From an uncultured Solirubrobacter sp. (lineage in GTDB: Bacteria > Actinomycetota > Thermoleophilia > Solirubrobacterales > Solirubrobacteraceae), in NCBI GenBank assembly GCA_937871635.1, contig CALMNS010000107.1:1-7578 (forward strand): a DNA stretch of 7,578 bases, given 5' to 3'. Position 1 is the stretch's first letter. Each line of letters starts with the position of its first letter. Shown in pieces: positions 5,523 to 7,578 of this stretch. The position numbers and the translations under genes are program-made. The notes below the pieces were generated by a model. The model worked only from the letters and a program-made list of their open reading frames with translations. It made no database searches and had not been told where the DNA came from.

Positions 5523-5681
5523 ATGACCAGCGAAGCCGAGTGGCTCAACCAGATGTTCGCCACACCCGCCCGCGAACTCGCGACGCTGCCCGAATGGGCC
5601 CGTCCGGTCCTCACGCCGCCGGTAGCCGCAGCCCCGCACCCGGCCGACGACGGGCCTCCCGCGCCGACGCAGCAGGACTAG
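5523..5681 (+). CDS. Small 52-aa acidic/proline-rich protein
   Basis: ATG 5523 to TAG 5681, with a weak GGA ribosome-binding site six bases upstream. The first half (MTSEAEWLNQMFATPARELA then TLPEWARPV) could form a short amphipathic helix with two tryptophans. The second half (TPPVAAAPHPADDGPPAPTQQD) is Pro/Ala/Asp-rich and should be disordered. I recognise no family. It ends two bases before the GTG of the next gene, and the AGGA that serves that gene lies inside its last codons, so the two are translationally coupled. Being a small, partly disordered product in an operon with a proteasome-like hydrolase, it could be a substrate, adaptor or inhibitor. It lacks the C-terminal Gly-Gly-Gln/Glu of Pup, so it is not a Pup homologue by that test. 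Confidence 0.6.
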   Translation: MTSEAEWLNQMFATPARELATLPEWARPVLTPPVAAAPHPADDGPPAPTQQD

Positions 5682-5683
5682 CT

Positions 5684-6157
5684 GTGCCCGGCGCTTCGCC
5701 GGCCAACGGGCCCGCAAGGCACTGGCTCCCCCTGCTGCTCTGCGCCTCGCAGACCGGCCAGGCCGACGGCGCGTACCCGCTGGACCGGATCCGGATGCAG
5801 AAGGCAGTGTTCCTGCTCACCCTGCGCGGGTCCGCCCGGTGGAACGGCCTCTACCCCTACCGCGCGTACGACTGGGGCCCGTACTGCCGGGAGCTCGTCG
5901 ACGACCTGCGGGGCCTGGCCGCCACCGGGCTCTTGAGGACCAGCGCCACCGCTGGGTCCCGGTACGGCCGGTACATGCTCACCGAACAAGGCCAGCAAGC
6001 CGCCGACGAGCTGTGGGACTCGCTGCCGCCGGACGAAAAGGAGTTCCTGACCACCGTCCGGGCCTACGTCACCAGCAAGGACTTCAACGCGCTCCTGCGC
6101 GAGGTGTACGCCGCCTACCCGGAGTACGCGACCGAGTCCCGCTGGAACAGCCGGTGA
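5684..6157 (+). CDS. YwgA/DUF4065 (Panacea)-like protein
   Basis: A 157-aa protein from GTG 5684, with AGGA (5674-5677) six bases upstream inside the preceding gene. Residues ~34-82 carry the diagnostic pattern: DRIRMQKAVFLLTLRG, then LYPYRAYDWGPYCRELVDDL and RGLAATGLL. This 'LQKavfll ... yGPyc.el..DL..L...GLl' text is typical of YwgA-like and DUF4065/Panacea-like proteins, small winged-helix-like domains. Several Panacea proteins are antitoxins or chaperone-dependent partners in toxin-antitoxin pairs; YwgA itself has no firmly assigned role. The later part (YGRYMLTEQGQQAADELWDS, FLTTVRAYVTSKDFNALLREVY) is helical. No membrane segment is seen. It overlaps the hydrolase gene by 4 bp (GTGA), implying a functional or stoichiometric link. 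By analogy it could sense a ligand or neutralise its partner; that is inference. Confidence 0.75.
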   Translation: MPGASPANGPARHWLPLLLCASQTGQADGAYPLDRIRMQKAVFLLTLRGSARWNGLYPYRAYDWGPYCRELVDDLRGLAATGLLRTSATAGSRYGRYMLTEQGQQAADELWDSLPPDEKEFLTTVRAYVTSKDFNALLREVYAAYPEYATESRWNSR

Positions 6158-6921
6158 CGGTCGCGATCGGACTGGTCTGCTCCGACGGCGTGCTCGTCGC
6201 CAGCGACAGCATGGGAAGCAGCGGCCGCGTCGCCGCGCCGATCGTCAAAGTCCACGCGATGACCGGCGCGCCGACCGTCTGGACGTACGCCGGATCGCTG
6301 TTCATGGGCCAGCAGGTCGAAGAAGTCCTCGCCGACCCCGCCCTGGACAAGCCAGGCGTCCCCCCGACCGCGCTCGTCGAGGCGCTACCGCCCAGGATGA
6401 ACACCGCCTACAGCACGATCGCGGTCCCGCCCGGCGGCAACGCCGCCGATCTCGCCGCGCACGCCACTGACGTCCTCGTCCTGGGCTGGCACGACGGCGA
6501 GCCGACGTTCACCCGCGTCCAGCAGGACCTCGCCGTCGTCGACTGCCACGCCGACCGGCTCGTCGCGATCGGCAGCGGACGCGAGTACGCCTCTGTTGTC
6601 CGCGCCGCTCTCGCGCACTACCTCGACTCGCCCGTCGACCTGCACCTGGGCACCGTCCTGGCCTACCGCGTCATCTCCACCGTCTGCGACGTCTCCTCCT
6701 GGAACGTCGCAGCGCCGGTCCAGATCGCCGTCGCCGACGCCACCGGAGCGCGTGTCCTGAGCCCTGACGAGATCGACGAGGTCAGCGACCTCAGCGACCG
6801 GTGGGTCGAGGTAGAACGCAGCTCGCTCGCGACCGCACGCGACCGCGCCGCGGGCGGCCTCGACAACGACCTGCCGACGATCAGGCCGTCCGGCACCGGC
6901 ACCGGCACCCGCGCCGGCTGA
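6154..6921 (+). CDS. Proteasome-like Ntn (Thr) hydrolase
   Basis: A 255-aa protein from GTG 6154 (GGAA upstream; overlaps the previous stop as GTGA). The N-terminus reads MTVAIGLVCSDGVLVASDS, the first strands of a 20S beta/HslV-type subunit. After Met removal Thr2 would be residue 1 and the nucleophile, with no propeptide. Counting from it, Asp18 and Lys32 match proteasomal Asp17 and Lys33 (with a two-residue shorter loop). AIGSGREYA (GSG 140-142) matches the Ser129 site and DVSS (179-182) matches Asp166/Ser169. The whole catalytic set is thus intact. Canonical actinobacterial PrcB has a propeptide and sits with prcA and pup; this gene does not. A ~40-residue tail ends in GTGTGTRAG, encoded by three GGCACC hexamers. 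It may be a peptidase or amidase acting alone or with its small operon partners. Confidence 0.8.
   Translation: MTVAIGLVCSDGVLVASDSMGSSGRVAAPIVKVHAMTGAPTVWTYAGSLFMGQQVEEVLADPALDKPGVPPTALVEALPPRMNTAYSTIAVPPGGNAADLAAHATDVLVLGWHDGEPTFTRVQQDLAVVDCHADRLVAIGSGREYASVVRAALAHYLDSPVDLHLGTVLAYRVISTVCDVSSWNVAAPVQIAVADATGARVLSPDEIDEVSDLSDRWVEVERSSLATARDRAAGGLDNDLPTIRPSGTGTGTRAG
6892..6909 (+). repeat. Three tandem GGCACC hexamers in the Ntn-hydrolase tail
   Basis: Three perfect copies of GGCACC encode (Gly-Thr)3 just before the end of the protein. It is an in-frame microsatellite whose copy number could vary without shifting the frame. Confidence 0.7.
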
Positions 6922-7130
6922 CAGGCACCTCCTCAGCCAGGCGGGGGGTCGCGCGCGCGGAGGCATGGACCTGACCGGCATGTCGCCTGGTCGGATGGCG
7001 TTCGCGACGGCGCCGGCGCCGGCGCCTGGTGGGTGACGGCAGCAGGACAGCCACTTGCAGATGGCGGTCACGCCGCGCCCGGCGTCCGGCGTCTTCTTGC
7101 GCCGGGGGCGGCGTGGCTACTGCGGCGGCT
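6922..7130. other. Non-coding stretch after the Ntn hydrolase
   Basis: I find no supported gene. The notable feature is three tandem copies of the self-complementary hexamer GGCGCC (7009-7026), which can form a hairpin and could end transcription from the operon. A 23-codon frame from ATG 6965 has its GGAGG only one base from the ATG and no family resemblance, so I do not call it. Confidence 0.4.
7009..7026. repeat. Three tandem GGCGCC hexamers (self-complementary)
   Basis: GGCGCC is repeated three times without interruption (7009-7014, 7015-7020, 7021-7026). Each unit is a palindrome, so the block is an inverted as well as a direct repeat and can fold on either strand. Confidence 0.7.
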
Positions 7131-7232
7131 GTGCACACGGACAGCATCTTCTCGCTCGCGGACGCCCGGCTGGCGCACGAGCGGGCCGCCCGGGGACACC
7201 TGCAGGGCAAGATCGTGCTCACCGTCCCGTAG
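7131..7232 (+). pseudogene. Quinone oxidoreductase/MDR family protein, C-terminal remnant
   Basis: The final 33 residues before TAG 7230-7232 read VHTDSIFSLADARLAHERAA followed by RGHLQGKIVLTVP. This closely follows the C-terminal signature of zinc-independent medium-chain dehydrogenases such as NADPH:quinone reductases ('v..vfpLa.a..AH..le.g...GKivl.v'). The same frame upstream (7029-7130) is Arg/Ala-rich with no MDR features, and no GroES-like or Rossmann part is present in any frame nearby. A complete enzyme has about 310-330 residues, so roughly 90 percent is gone. It is probably what is left of the gene that stood here before the accessory DNA arrived. Confidence 0.65.
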
Positions 7233-7298
7233 GGGCGGTCATCACGCCGCGGGGCGCCGATCCCGCGGCGGCCGCCGACGAGCCGACGGCTGCCTGCC

Positions 7299-7337
7299 GT
7301 GACGGGTGCGAGGTCGCGCCGGCCCCGTGCCCGTCAC
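7299..7337. terminator. Inverted repeat between convergent genes, probable bidirectional terminator
   Basis: GTGACGGG (7299-7306) and CCCGTCAC (7330-7337) form a perfect 8-bp stem around a GC-rich 23-base loop. It lies between the end of the MDR remnant on the plus strand and the end of the carboxylase gene on the minus strand, the normal place for a shared terminator. Confidence 0.5.
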
Positions 7338-7399
7338 CGCTGCAGGACTGCCGCCGCGCATCCTCGGACCGCTACTGCGAAGGCTCGACGAGCCAGGGC

Positions 7400-7578
7400 T
7401 CAGCTCAGCACGACGAGCAGGTCGCCTGCCTCGACGGCGTGCCCGTCGGTGACGGCGACCTCGGTGACCGTGCCGGCCCGGGGGCTGGTGACGGTCGACT
7501 CCATCTTCATCGCCTCGACGACGGCCAGCGGCTGCCCCTGCGTCACGACGTCGCCCTCGGCGACCTTGAGGCTGACGA
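7400..7578 (-). CDS. Biotin-dependent carboxylase, C-terminal biotinyl domain (partial)
   Basis: Only the last 58 residues are in the window; the stop is at 7402-7400 and the gene continues past the right edge. They contain the biotinyl-lysine signature VVEAMKMES (Lys codon 7507-7505) in a beta-barrel context: VSLKVAEGDVVTQGQPLAVV before, and TSPRAGTVTEVAVTDGHAVE followed by AGDLLVVLS at the end. The conserved AMKM lysine carries biotin, which shuttles CO2 between the carboxylase and transferase sites. Ending on the biotinyl domain fits pyruvate carboxylase or the alpha chain of acetyl/propionyl-CoA carboxylase; a free-standing carrier protein is also possible. I cannot choose with this fragment. 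It is a housekeeping-type gene and marks the core-genome flank. Confidence 0.9.
   Translation of the reverse strand, partial: VSLKVAEGDVVTQGQPLAVVEAMKMESTVTSPRAGTVTEVAVTDGHAVEAGDLLVVLS

Noticed and set aside
5523..5681. Identification of the 52-aa protein as Pup
   Set aside because: It lacks the C-terminal Gly-Gly-Gln/Glu and the characteristic Pup sequence; only its size and disorder are similar.
6965..7036. A 23-codon frame after the Ntn hydrolase
   Set aside because: The GGAGG is one base from the ATG, too close to serve, and the peptide mostly translates the GGCGCC repeat.
6385..7071. Minus-strand 228-codon frame at the end of the Ntn hydrolase
   Set aside because: It is antisense to the catalytic GSG and DxxS region of the hydrolase, with no recognisable domain.
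1..7578. CRISPR array or insertion-sequence ends
   Set aside because: I saw no regularly spaced repeats of CRISPR length, and no transposase with flanking inverted repeats.

Overview
The window is very GC-rich, uses GTG starts often and follows GC-biased codon choice. It holds at least one, probably two, leaderless divergent promoters and an extra proteasome-type hydrolase. Together these point to an actinomycete (Actinomycetota). I cannot name the genus from the sequence.

Layout. Left edge (1-602): the 3' half of a tRNA-His(GTG), a perfect 12-bp terminator hairpin, a tandem TGGGGCAAA repeat, and the C-terminal third of a tyrosine recombinase whose 5' part is gone. This is the usual scar of a mobile element that used tRNA-His as its attachment site. 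At 844-939 lies the first 32 codons of a NYN-domain (PIN-like nuclease) protein, cut off exactly where a leftward two-gene operon ends. That operon (1860 to 890) encodes a small helix-turn-helix/coiled-coil regulator and a papain/transglutaminase-like protein with a C-H-D triad. Opposite it is a rightward gene of unknown function (1935-2558). The two divergent promoters share a 74-bp spacer holding a perfect tandem 10-bp repeat, a likely operator.

Middle: a leftward gene (3666 to 2539) encodes an unusual protein with a CxxC...HNxH arrangement that faintly recalls tRNA-guanine transglycosylases. It converges on, and overlaps by 20 bp, the unknown rightward gene. Divergent from it is a clear anti-phage dCTP/dCMP deaminase of the AvcD type (3831-5411), with an N-terminal nucleotide-binding-like domain and a C-terminal HAE...PCxxC zinc deaminase domain.

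Right: after a hairpin comes a tight three-gene operon (5523-6921). It encodes a 52-aa proline-rich acidic protein, a 157-aa YwgA/DUF4065-like protein, and a 255-aa self-standing proteasome-like Ntn hydrolase that keeps the full proteasomal active-site set (Thr nucleophile, Asp, Lys, GSG, DxxS). The last two genes overlap as GTGA. I know of no described system with this composition, so it is the best candidate for something new. The right edge has a 34-codon remnant of a quinone-oxidoreductase/MDR protein, a terminator-like inverted repeat, and the C-terminal biotinyl domain of a biotin-dependent carboxylase on the minus strand.

Overall this looks like an accessory or defence hotspot beside tRNA-His, built by repeated insertion and deletion (three gene remnants) and carrying one recognisable anti-phage gene plus several uncharacterised cassettes.
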